A DNA stretch of 64,000 nucleotides from Vibrio diazotrophicus. Its GTDB lineage: Bacteria > Pseudomonadota > Gammaproteobacteria > Enterobacterales > Vibrionaceae. The position numbers and the translations under genes were made by a program. A model generated the notes under the pieces. The model searched no databases, had not been told where the DNA came from, and saw nothing but the letters and a program-made list of their open reading frames with translations. The DNA lies in assembly GCF_038452265.1 (NCBI RefSeq), contig NZ_CP151842.1, positions 930,001 through 994,000 on the forward strand, given 5' to 3'. Below, one piece after another: positions 51,901 to 59,942 of this stretch; the first letter of the stretch is position 1, and the number at the start of each line of letters is the position of its first letter.

Positions 51901-51946
51901 TTGATTGTATTAACAATCCCGTTACAATGAGCAGGTCAGACCTCTT
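51901..51946 (+). promoter_or_regulatory. fadI promoter with FadR operator
   Basis: TTGATT (51901-51906) and TACAAT (51923-51928) are 16 bp apart. AGCAGGTCAGACCTCTT at 51930-51946 matches the FadR consensus at nearly every position and covers the transcription start, so FadR should repress fadIJ until acyl-CoA releases it. Confidence 0.82.
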
Positions 51947-51962
51947 ATTCTAAGGAAAAGTA

Positions 51963-53285
51963 ATGGGTAAACAGATAATGGGCAAACAGGAAGTCAAAAC
52001 GCGTTCGGGTGAACGTGTCGCTATCGTCGCAGGTCTAAGAACCCCTTTTGCACGCCAAAGTACAGAGTTCAGCCAAGTTCCCGCTGTTGATCTTGGAAAG
52101 ATGGTGGTAAGTGAATTACTTGCTCGTACGAATATCGATCCCAAGTTGATCGAACAGGTTGTGTTTGGGCAAGTTGTTCAAATGCCAGCTGCGCCAAATA
52201 TTGCGCGAGAAATTGTACTTGGCACCGGTATGGATATTAATACGGATGCTTACAGTGTGACGCGAGCATGTGCAACCAGCTTTCAATCAGCAGTGAACGT
52301 TGCAGAAAGCATTATGGCTGGCACGATCGACATCGGTATTGCGGGTGGTGCGGATTCTTCATCGGTACTGCCAATTGGCGTTTCAAGAAATTTAGCAGCG
52401 AGTTTATTGGCTTTAAGTAAAACCAAAACAATCGGCCAAAAACTCAAAGTACTGAAATCACTATCGCTCAAAGATTTAATGCCTGTACCGCCAGCCGTTG
52501 CGGAGTATTCAACTGGGCTTTCCATGGGACAAACCGCCGAGCAAATGGCAAAAACCCACGGGATTTCTCGCGCTGATCAAGATGCATTGGCACATCGCTC
52601 ACATACACTCGCTTCAACTGCTTGGAGTGAAGGCAAAATTCAGGGCGAAGTAATGACAGCATTTCCTGAACCTTATAGAAAGTGGATCGAACAAGACAAC
52701 AACATTCGCCATGATTCGACTCTAGAAGGATACGCCAAATTGCGCCCTGCCTTTGACCGTCAATATGGCACAGTAACCGCAGCCAACAGTACTCCTCTTA
52801 CTGACGGCGCAGCAGCCATTATCTTGATGCGTGAAGGTAAAGCGAAAGAGTTGGGGCTGGAGATTATGGGTTACATCCGTTCTTACGCGTTTTCCGCTAT
52901 TGGTGTTCAACAAGACATGCTTATGGGGCCATCTCACGCAACGCCTATCGCTTTAGACAGAGCTGGCATTACGCTTTCGGATCTTACTTTGATTGATATG
53001 CACGAAGCTTTTGCTGCTCAGACTTTGGCGAATTTGAAAATGTTTGCCAGCGATAAGTTTGCCCAAGAAGTGTTGGGGCGTAGCCAAGCGATTGGTGAAG
53101 TGGACATGGATAAATTTAACGTGCTTGGTGGATCCATTGCCTATGGTCACCCATTTGCGGCGACAGGTGCACGGATGATCACTCAAACACTTCGAGAGTT
53201 AAAACGTCGTGGTGGTGGTCTTGCATTGAATACGGCGTGTGCCGCGGGCGGACTGGGTGCAGCTATGATTTTGGAGGTTGAGTAA
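51963..53285 (+). CDS. fadI: 3-ketoacyl-CoA thiolase FadI
   Basis: Beta subunit of the FadIJ fatty-acid oxidation complex; it cuts 3-ketoacyl-CoA to acetyl-CoA and a shortened acyl-CoA. It has 440 residues. The acylated cysteine is C103 in SVTRACATSFQSA. The catalytic histidines are in DMHEAFAAQ and YGHPFAATGARM, and the second cysteine in ALNTACAAGGLG. AAGGAAAAG lies just upstream of the ATG at 51963. The stop overlaps the fadJ start (TAATG), ensuring balanced synthesis. Confidence 0.97.
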   Translation: MGKQIMGKQEVKTRSGERVAIVAGLRTPFARQSTEFSQVPAVDLGKMVVSELLARTNIDPKLIEQVVFGQVVQMPAAPNIAREIVLGTGMDINTDAYSVTRACATSFQSAVNVAESIMAGTIDIGIAGGADSSSVLPIGVSRNLAASLLALSKTKTIGQKLKVLKSLSLKDLMPVPPAVAEYSTGLSMGQTAEQMAKTHGISRADQDALAHRSHTLASTAWSEGKIQGEVMTAFPEPYRKWIEQDNNIRHDSTLEGYAKLRPAFDRQYGTVTAANSTPLTDGAAAIILMREGKAKELGLEIMGYIRSYAFSAIGVQQDMLMGPSHATPIALDRAGITLSDLTLIDMHEAFAAQTLANLKMFASDKFAQEVLGRSQAIGEVDMDKFNVLGGSIAYGHPFAATGARMITQTLRELKRRGGGLALNTACAAGGLGAAMILEVE

Positions 53286-55408
53286 TGAGTGAGTCGAAAG
53301 CGTTCCATCTTAGAATTGATGAAGACAGTATTGCTTGGCTTGCCATCGATGTTCCGGGAGAGAAAATGAATACTCTGCAATCTGCGTTTGCCGCGGAAAT
53401 GCAAGAGGTGTTCACGGAACTGAATCAGTCAAAGAATCAAGTAAAAGGTCTGATCATCCACTCTTTGAAGCCAGACAACTTTATTGCTGGCGCCGATGTT
53501 CGAATGTTGGATTCTTGCACTTCTGCAAAAGAAGCGCAGGAGTTGGCGACCCAAGGTCAACAGATGTTCCAGCAACTGTCGGATCTCCCATTTCCTGTTA
53601 TCGCTGCGATTCATGGCCCATGTTTAGGTGGCGGTTTAGAGCTTGCTTTAGCGTGTGATTACCGTGTGTGTAGCGATGATGACAAGACACGTTTGGGCCT
53701 GCCAGAAGTGATGTTGGGTTTACTTCCAGGATCTGGCGGTACACAACGTTTGCCTCGACTGATTGGCTTACTGCCATCACTAGATCTGATTCTTACAGGT
53801 AAACAATTACGTGCAGCGAAAGCGAAAAAGCTAGGTGTTGTTGATGCTTGCGTGCCAAACAGTGTTTTGTTGGATGTTGCAAAGCGTTTTGTGAATGAGA
53901 AGAGTAAAAAACGCAGCAAAGGCAAACTGACGACGAAAGAAAGACTGATTTCGCGAACTCAGTTTGGCCGTAAGTTTGTATTCGAACAGGCGTCTAAGAA
54001 GACAGAACAAAAGACGCGCGGTAACTATCCTGCGGCTAAAGCGATATTGGAAGTGATTCAATTTGGCTTAGAAAAAGGCATGAAAGCAGGGCTTCAGTTA
54101 GAAGCGGAAAGATTTGGTGAGTTAGTGATGACGTCCGAATCGAAAGCTCTGCGTTCTATCTTCTTTGCGACTACAGAAATGAAGAAAGAAAACGGTAGCG
54201 ATGCTGAGCCAAGAAAAGTCGAGCGAGTGGGTGTATTAGGTGGCGGTTTGATGGGTGCGGGTATCAGCCACGTCAGCGCATCAAAAGCTAAAGTGCCAGT
54301 TCGCATTAAAGATGTCTCGAATGACGGAGTGCTCAATGCACTCAAATACAACTACGGATTGTTCGAGAAGCAGCGTAAGCGCCGTATTCTGAGCAAAGCT
54401 CAGGTTCAGCACGAGATGATGAAGTTGTCTGGAGGCACTGACTTTACCGCGTTCAACTTGACTGATGTGGTGATAGAAGCGGTGTTTGAAGACTTGGAGC
54501 TCAAACAATCCATGGTTTCAGACATTGAAACTCATGCTAAGCCAACAACAATTTTTGCGACCAATACATCCTCATTGCCGATTCATCAAATCGCTGAAAA
54601 AGCAGCTCGCCCTGAAAATGTGGTTGGTTTGCATTACTTCAGCCCGGTTGAAAAGATGCCTTTGGTTGAGGTGATACCGCATGCAACTACTTCTGATGAA
54701 ACAGTATCAACTGTAGTGGCACTTGCTCGCAAACAGGGTAAGACACCGATTGTCGTTAAAGATAAAGCAGGCTTTTACGTTAACCGTATTCTTGCTCCTT
54801 ATATGAATGAGTCAGCACAAATTCTAATGGCAGGTGTGCCGATAGAAGAGATTGATACTGCGCTGCTAAACGCAGGGTTTCCTGTCGGACCTATTACCTT
54901 GTTGGATGAAGTCGGTATCGATATTGGCGCGAAAATTATGCCGATATTGGTTAAAGAACTTGGCCCTCGTTTCCAAGGTCCAGAGGTTTTCGACAAGTTG
55001 CTTAACGACAGCCGTAAAGGTCGTAAGTCTGGCAAAGGCTTCTATATCTATAAAGGCAGTAAGAAAAAAGAAGTCGATAAATCAGTCTATAAGCTACTGA
55101 ATTTGAAACCAGAGTCTCATCTCAGTGAGAGTGAAATATCATTGCGCTGCATGCTGCCGATGTTAAATGAAGCAGTACGCTGTTTAGATGAAGGCATCAT
55201 TCGCAGTCCAAGAGATGGTGATATTGGCGCTATATTCGGCATTGGTTTCCCTCCGTTTTTAGGTGGACCTTTCCGCTATATGGACCATATCGGTCTTCCT
55301 AAGCTGGTGGAAATGATGAATAAGCATGCCGAAAAATATGGCGACAGATTTGCGCCTTGTGATGGTTTGCTAACTCGCGCAGGAATTGGTGAGACTTTTT
55401 ATTCATAA
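53285..55408 (+). CDS. fadJ: Fatty acid oxidation complex subunit FadJ
   Basis: Multifunctional alpha subunit with enoyl-CoA hydratase and 3-hydroxyacyl-CoA dehydrogenase activities. It has 707 residues. The hydratase domain (about 1-190) shows FIAGADVRML, the oxyanion-hole HGPCLGGGLELALACDYR and LPEVMLGLLPGSGGTQRLPR. The dehydrogenase has the NAD loop GVLGGGLMGAGISH (about 317-330) and FSPVEKMPLVEVI. It works with FadI, encoded in overlap upstream. Confidence 0.97.
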   Translation: MSESKAFHLRIDEDSIAWLAIDVPGEKMNTLQSAFAAEMQEVFTELNQSKNQVKGLIIHSLKPDNFIAGADVRMLDSCTSAKEAQELATQGQQMFQQLSDLPFPVIAAIHGPCLGGGLELALACDYRVCSDDDKTRLGLPEVMLGLLPGSGGTQRLPRLIGLLPSLDLILTGKQLRAAKAKKLGVVDACVPNSVLLDVAKRFVNEKSKKRSKGKLTTKERLISRTQFGRKFVFEQASKKTEQKTRGNYPAAKAILEVIQFGLEKGMKAGLQLEAERFGELVMTSESKALRSIFFATTEMKKENGSDAEPRKVERVGVLGGGLMGAGISHVSASKAKVPVRIKDVSNDGVLNALKYNYGLFEKQRKRRILSKAQVQHEMMKLSGGTDFTAFNLTDVVIEAVFEDLELKQSMVSDIETHAKPTTIFATNTSSLPIHQIAEKAARPENVVGLHYFSPVEKMPLVEVIPHATTSDETVSTVVALARKQGKTPIVVKDKAGFYVNRILAPYMNESAQILMAGVPIEEIDTALLNAGFPVGPITLLDEVGIDIGAKIMPILVKELGPRFQGPEVFDKLLNDSRKGRKSGKGFYIYKGSKKKEVDKSVYKLLNLKPESHLSESEISLRCMLPMLNEAVRCLDEGIIRSPRDGDIGAIFGIGFPPFLGGPFRYMDHIGLPKLVEMMNKHAEKYGDRFAPCDGLLTRAGIGETFYS

Positions 55409-55472
55409 CGTCTTCTATCTATAGACCTTCTATTTATAAGAAGGAAAAACAACGTCGGCGAAGCAAAAACAG

Positions 55473-55498
55473 AAAGTGAGGTGAAAACCTCACTTTTT
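55473..55498 (+). terminator. Terminator of fadIJ
   Basis: Stem AAAGTGAGGT / ACCTCACTTT closed by a GAAA loop, with a T run. Confidence 0.92.
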
Positions 55499-55582
55499 GC
55501 ATTGATGAGAATAAAAATTTCTATGCTAGGATTGGTTTAAATTTATATCTTCAACAAATTAAGCACTTAAGAAGGACTTATC

Positions 55583-56131
55583 ATGGATGCTCTTGAACTG
55601 CTGCTCAATCGCCGCTCTATGGCCAAGCTTGTTGCTCCGGCTCCGGAAGGCAAAGCTTTGGAAAATATTATCCGTGCTGGGTTACGAGCACCGGATCACG
55701 CAAACCTCACACCTTGGCGTTTTGTGATCGCGCAGGGCAGTGGTCTTCATAAACTTTCGGAAGTGTTGGTTAAAGCCGCGATTGCTGACAACAACGATGA
55801 AGCCGCAGTCACTAAGATGAAAAACGCACCTTTTCGAGCTCCTATGGTAATTACTGTGATTGCCAAAGTGACGCCGCATGAAAAAGTGCCTGCGTTTGAA
55901 CAGCACTTGTCTGCGGGTTGCGCTGTGCAAGCGATGCAAATGGCTGCAGTTGCACAAGGGTTTCAGGGAATATGGCGTTCAGGCAATCTAATGTTCCATC
56001 CTGAAGTGCGAAGCGCTTTTGGTTTGCAAGGGGAAGATCACGTAGTCGGTTTCCTTTATCTGGGGACTCCAGAAGGGAGTGCGATGAAAGTGCCTGAGCG
56101 TGAACTCAGTAAGTTTGTCGAGTTTCTTTAA
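55583..56131 (+). CDS. ydjA: YdjA-like nitroreductase family protein
   Basis: FMN- and NAD(P)H-dependent oxidoreductase of the small YdjA subgroup. It has 182 residues, the short form expected. The start DALELLLNRRSMAKLVAPAP holds the FMN phosphate-binding RRS, followed by RAPDHANLTPWRF and GIWRSGNLMFHPEVRSAFGL. The natural substrate is not known for the family. AAGAAGGA lies 8 bp before the ATG. It is convergent with aphB with a shared terminator. Confidence 0.93.
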   Translation: MDALELLLNRRSMAKLVAPAPEGKALENIIRAGLRAPDHANLTPWRFVIAQGSGLHKLSEVLVKAAIADNNDEAAVTKMKNAPFRAPMVITVIAKVTPHEKVPAFEQHLSAGCAVQAMQMAAVAQGFQGIWRSGNLMFHPEVRSAFGLQGEDHVVGFLYLGTPEGSAMKVPERELSKFVEFL

Positions 56132-56157
56132 TCTTTAATGGCAGAAAGTAGAGATAA

Positions 56158-56185
56158 GCAAAAAGGGCCGAATGGCCCTTTTTTT
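56158..56185. terminator. Bidirectional terminator between ydjA and aphB
   Basis: Stem AAAAGGGCC / GGCCCTTTT with a GAAT loop, T run on one side and A run on the other. Confidence 0.92.
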
Positions 56186-56197
56186 AATGAAATTGTT

Positions 56198-57073
56198 TTA
56201 ATGCAAGTGGTAGGCGATAACAAAATCGATAAAGAGACGCACTTTTTCTGGAAGGTGGTCTTTATGGTTATACAGCATATAGATATCGCGCGGATTCGCA
56301 CTCCACTGGTCAAGTACTCGAACTAGACTGCCTTCGGCAATGTATTCGGTAATCATGACGTTCGGCATCAGGGTAATACCTAACCCCTCAGAGCAAGCAA
56401 TACGAACCACATCTAGAGTGTTGGCTTGGAAGCGACCTTTATCTAAGTTGATAACCGTTTCGCCTTCCGTGTTGGTGAGCTGCCATTTCAGTAAAGGATG
56501 GCCTTTAAGCAGTGAATGTCGGCTCAGCTCTTCCGCATGTTTAGGTGCAGGGTTCTTAGCTAAATAAGTCGGGCTTGCGACCAAAATATCTTTCACTTCA
56601 CTGATTTTACGAGCAATTAAGCTTGAGTCGCGTTGCGGACCAATTCTGAAAATAACATCCCACTCCGTTGGGTCTAGTTGGTCTGCTTGATTGCTAGTCG
56701 TCAGTTCAATATTAATTTCTGGGTACTGCTTCATAAACTCATTGAACATCGGCATCATCAAACGCTTAGTCAGGTTTGAAGGTGAAGAGATCTTAAGTTT
56801 GCCAGATGCGCCACGGCACTCATCAGTGATCTCTTCCGCCATTGAAGCCAAACGGTGTAAGAGAGGAGAGCAATCTTTGAAGAAACGTTCCCCTGCTTCT
56901 GTAAGAGAGAGTTTACGAGCGTGGCGATTAAGAAGTCTCAAGTTCAATGAGTCTTCGAGTGCTTGAATGCGTCGAGTGATCGTAGCAACTGGAATCATCG
57001 TTTTGCGAGAAGTTGCCGTGTAACTTCCATTCTCGACCACCAGTCGAAAGAGATTTAGATCGTCTAGTTTCAT
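56198..57073 (-). CDS. aphB: LysR-family regulator AphB
   Basis: AphB in V. cholerae works with AphA to activate tcpPH at low oxygen or low pH, and controls acid-tolerance genes such as cadC in other vibrios. The ATG at 57071-57073 gives 291 residues, the length of known AphB. It has AGGAAAA directly upstream; a GTG four codons earlier is weaker. The helix-turn-helix is MKLDDLNLFRLVVENGSYTA then TSRKTMIPVATITRRIQALE. The effector domain keeps SNQADQLDPTEWDVIFRIGP and the end NPRDIYMLYNHKDHLPEKVR. A dyad GTTGA-N6-TCAAC at 57133-57148 upstream could be an autoregulatory site. Symbol is assigned from close recall of the V. cholerae protein. Confidence 0.93.
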   Translation of the reverse strand: MKLDDLNLFRLVVENGSYTATSRKTMIPVATITRRIQALEDSLNLRLLNRHARKLSLTEAGERFFKDCSPLLHRLASMAEEITDECRGASGKLKISSPSNLTKRLMMPMFNEFMKQYPEINIELTTSNQADQLDPTEWDVIFRIGPQRDSSLIARKISEVKDILVASPTYLAKNPAPKHAEELSRHSLLKGHPLLKWQLTNTEGETVINLDKGRFQANTLDVVRIACSEGLGITLMPNVMITEYIAEGSLVRVLDQWSANPRDIYMLYNHKDHLPEKVRLFIDFVIAYHLH

Positions 57074-57310
57074 TTTTCCTGACACATTATTTTACGAATT
57101 TGCTTAACTTATACGGATATCTGAAAGCAAAGGTTGAGTCATGTCAACTTGTTTGACGATTTTGAGACATTGCGTACATATAGTATGCAACTAGACCTGA
57201 AAGTGGAATATTTGTATAAATCCTTTTTACTGACTACTTTTTAAATAACGAATTCACCTGCTTTGAAGTCAACGTCATTGCATATAACAAACGCATAGTG
57301 GGGTTAGGCT

Positions 57311-58414
57311 ATGTACAAAACTCATCCACGTATGGATCCGCAACCGATGGCGGAGTCTGTACACAAGAAGCTAATCATGTTGGTTGATGATGACCCCATT
57401 TTTAGACGTATTACGAGTGGCTATTTGTCGGCACAGGGTTATGAAGTGATGGAGGCCGAGAATGGTTTGGATGGACTTAGAAAGCTAAGAACCGTTGAGC
57501 CTGATTTGGTCCTGTGTGACTTGTCTATGCCTGTGTTAGACGGCATAGAGTTTGTGGAAGAAGTCAGTTTAGAGTACCCATCGCTACCATTGATCGTTGT
57601 TTCAGCAACTGATGAAATGTCGGATGTGGCAAAAGCCTTACGTTATGGGATTAAAGATTTTCTGGCGAAGCCGATTGGTAACCATGCTCACTTAGGTTGT
57701 GCAATAGAAAGCACTTTAGAAGATTCCAACAACCACATTGTTGACCAACGTGATTTTTCCAGCCAATGGTTCCGTGTTGACGGCGGTGGCGATGTGCCCG
57801 AAGAGCAAGAGTTGCATTGGCATCTGGACTTTCTACGTTCAAACCCAAATGCAGCCCGTGATTTGTTGCACGCTTTGCTGCCTGAAAACGACACTTCACA
57901 GGGTGTATGGAAGTGCAGTTATCGCCTTCTTCAATCGACGGATACAATGCCGTTAGTCTTTGACTATGCGTGGCTGATGAATGGTCAGTTTGCTTTCTAT
58001 TTGGTTGATTCGGCAACGAACGATGAAGACAACGTTGCCAGTACATTATTGGTGAGAGCACTATTTCATGACTACCTGCGTAACCTGCGCAGTTTCAGCG
58101 CGGATCTCAAAGACTTGGCTGACATTTTGGAAAAAGGGCTAGAGTGCTCGCCTTGCGCGCAACCAGTGTCGGCACTATTTGGTTTGGCTGACTTAACGGA
58201 CGGCACACTGTCCATTTTGCCCGCAGGGTTAGATAGCCAGTGGTCAAATGGTTACATGACGCAACATATTTCTGCTGGTGTGAATCTTGGTGAAAATTGC
58301 ATGAAAAATTTTATTACCAAAGATCTTCTGATTCACGGAGGATGCCAGCTTTCTTTGGGTAAGATTGGGGTAAGTAGTTTTTCTCTTGATATTCATCGTG
58401 GTGCCGAAGCATAA
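57311..58414 (+). CDS. rssB: RssB-like response regulator with PP2C-type output domain
   Basis: A 367-residue regulator. The receiver domain has phospho-acceptor D70 (LVLCDLSMPVLDGIEF), an acidic pocket at 26-28 (VDDDP) and K120 in FLAKPIG. The C-terminal half (about 165-360) has the fold order of the catalytically dead PP2C-like domain of RssB. The match to E. coli RssB is clear in VVSATDEMSDVAKALRYGIK. RssB delivers RpoS to ClpXP there. Whether this protein does the same or has phosphatase activity cannot be read from sequence. The start is the first ATG, with GGGGTTAGG upstream. Confidence 0.85.
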   Translation: MYKTHPRMDPQPMAESVHKKLIMLVDDDPIFRRITSGYLSAQGYEVMEAENGLDGLRKLRTVEPDLVLCDLSMPVLDGIEFVEEVSLEYPSLPLIVVSATDEMSDVAKALRYGIKDFLAKPIGNHAHLGCAIESTLEDSNNHIVDQRDFSSQWFRVDGGGDVPEEQELHWHLDFLRSNPNAARDLLHALLPENDTSQGVWKCSYRLLQSTDTMPLVFDYAWLMNGQFAFYLVDSATNDEDNVASTLLVRALFHDYLRNLRSFSADLKDLADILEKGLECSPCAQPVSALFGLADLTDGTLSILPAGLDSQWSNGYMTQHISAGVNLGENCMKNFITKDLLIHGGCQLSLGKIGVSSFSLDIHRGAEA

Positions 58415-58425
58415 GGCTTCGGCAC
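58401..58425 (+). terminator. Hairpin overlapping the rssB stop codon
   Basis: Perfect 10-bp stem GTGCCGAAGC / GCTTCGGCAC with a 5-nt loop that contains part of the TAA stop. The T run is poor, so it may protect the mRNA end rather than terminate. Confidence 0.5.
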
Positions 58426-58625
58426 TTACACTTAGTAATTTCAGTTTACACTTATACATAGTGTGAGCCTTGTATCTGCCTGCCAATAACCACACAATTA
58501 CTCTGTGTTTAAGTTGAATTGTTTAAGGTATAGTCTGCGCCGAAAACAATGATGCATCAATTCGTTTACTTGTCATTAACGAGATGCAATAACAAGACTC
58601 AACACACAAGCTCAGAGACGTACCC

Positions 58626-58757
58626 ATGGCAGATAAAGATTTTAAAGAACCATATAACGTTTTATATTTTTTAGGTTTTATTGCAGCCCTATTGATCCCA
58701 ACGCTTCCAGCAACATTAACTTGGATTCGCGTATTTAGTGGATACGAGGGTTTCTAA
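58626..58757 (+). CDS. Small single-span membrane protein (43 aa)
   Basis: ATG to TAA frame of 43 residues. It starts MADKDFKEPYNVLYFLGFIA, has a hydrophobic stretch (about 12-36) with IPTLPATLTWIRVFSGY and ends GYEGF. The charged N-terminus and single hydrophobic helix fit a small inner-membrane protein. A -10-like TATAGT lies near 58531, but the ribosome binding site is weak. It is followed after 19 bp by the ybaN gene on the same strand. Function unknown. Confidence 0.7.
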   Translation: MADKDFKEPYNVLYFLGFIAALLIPTLPATLTWIRVFSGYEGF

Positions 58758-58775
58758 CTATTCAGAGGTTTCACC

Positions 58776-59168
58776 ATCAGTATTCGTCGCTACACATATA
58801 ATATTGTTGGTGCTGTGAGTGTATGCCTAGGCATTCTGGGCATCATCCTTCCTTTGCTACCAACCACACCATTTATCCTGTTAGCCAGTGCTTGCTTTGT
58901 CAGAGGAAGCCCACGCTTTCACACTTGGTTGCATCAACACGCCTTATTCGGCCCCATTTTAGAAAATTGGCATCAGAATCGAGCGGTTTCCAGAAAAGTG
59001 AAGATTCGGGGAACCATATTTATCGTTGCCAGTTTTGCATTCTCTATCTGGTTTGTGCCTCATATTTGGTTAAAACTTCTACTGTTTTTTGGGCTTGTGG
59101 TATTGATCACTGGGTTTCAGCGCATACCTACCTACGAGCTGGTTGCTAACCAGCAAGAAAATCACTAG
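58776..59168 (+). CDS. ybaN: YbaN (DUF454) family inner membrane protein, start codon non-standard
   Basis: Small membrane protein of unknown function with LGILGIILPLLPTTPFILLA, SPRFHTWLHQHALFGPILEN and two C-terminal helices (FIVASFAFSIWFVPHIW, LLLFFGLVVLITGF). The first ATG/GTG/TTG in frame is GTG at 58815, which would cut the first helix short. Translation further upstream reads ISIRRYTYNIVGAV, matching the usual family N-terminus. An AGAGGT (58764-58769) suits initiation at ATC 58776 or ATT 58782. From ATC the protein is 130 residues; from GTG 117. The start is therefore open. Confidence 0.75.
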   Translation: MSIRRYTYNIVGAVSVCLGILGIILPLLPTTPFILLASACFVRGSPRFHTWLHQHALFGPILENWHQNRAVSRKVKIRGTIFIVASFAFSIWFVPHIWLKLLLFFGLVVLITGFQRIPTYELVANQQENH

Positions 59169-59184
59169 CATTAGCGGGAAGTGT

Positions 59185-59217
59185 GCCCACTCTTCTCGTA
59201 GTGGGCGTTTGTTTTTT
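59185..59217 (+). terminator. Terminator of ybaN
   Basis: Stem GCCCACT / AGTGGGC with an 8-nt loop, followed by GTTTGTTTTTT. Confidence 0.85.
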
Positions 59218-59307
59218 CGGCGCTATGAAATATTAATTTAGGGTGTGCCGGAATTTTAATACCAGTACATAGATTCTTGTACTGAATGAACCGAAGTTAA
59301 TTTAGTT

Positions 59308-59853
59308 ATGACAACCGAAACTCTTTCACTGATCAAATCAAGCATCAAATCAATTCAAGACTATCCAAAGCCAGGAATCTTGTTCCGTGACGTAACGAGT
59401 CTGTTGGAAGATGCTCAAGCATATCAAGCAACTATTCAGTTATTGGTTGATAAGTACAAGGATATGGGATTTACCAAGGTTGTAGGTACAGAAGCTCGTG
59501 GTTTCCTTTTCGGTGCACCACTAGCTCTAGAACTAGGCGTAGGTTTTGTACCAGTGCGTAAGCCGGGTAAACTTCCTCGTCAAACCATCGCTCAATCTTA
59601 TGAATTGGAATACGGTACAGATGTACTGGAAATTCATGTAGATGCTATTAAATCTGGCGACAAAGTACTTGTTGTTGATGACCTGCTAGCGACAGGCGGT
59701 ACTATTGAAGCGACAACTCTTCTGATTCGCCAACTTGGCGGCGAAGTAGAACACGCAGCATTTGTTATCAACCTACCAGAAATTGGTGGTGACAAGCGTT
59801 TAGAAGGTTTAGGCTTAAACGTTTACAGCATTTGTGAATTTGAAGGCCACTAA
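59308..59853 (+). CDS. apt: Adenine phosphoribosyltransferase
   Basis: Makes AMP from adenine and PRPP in purine salvage. It has 181 residues, the family length. IQDYPKPGILFRDVTSLLED is the N-terminal motif, KVVGTEARGFLFGAPLALEL follows, and the PRPP loop is VLVVDDLLATGGTIEAT. It precedes dnaX on the same strand, an order conserved in gammaproteobacteria (apt-dnaX-ybaB-recR). Confidence 0.97.
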   Translation: MTTETLSLIKSSIKSIQDYPKPGILFRDVTSLLEDAQAYQATIQLLVDKYKDMGFTKVVGTEARGFLFGAPLALELGVGFVPVRKPGKLPRQTIAQSYELEYGTDVLEIHVDAIKSGDKVLVVDDLLATGGTIEATTLLIRQLGGEVEHAAFVINLPEIGGDKRLEGLGLNVYSICEFEGH

Positions 59854-59942
59854 TACCTTTTCAGTTGTCGGACAGTTTGGTTTCTAACAGTCCAGTGGCT
59901 GAATAGACTAATTAGGTATAAACATCTACAACGGAAGGTTTC

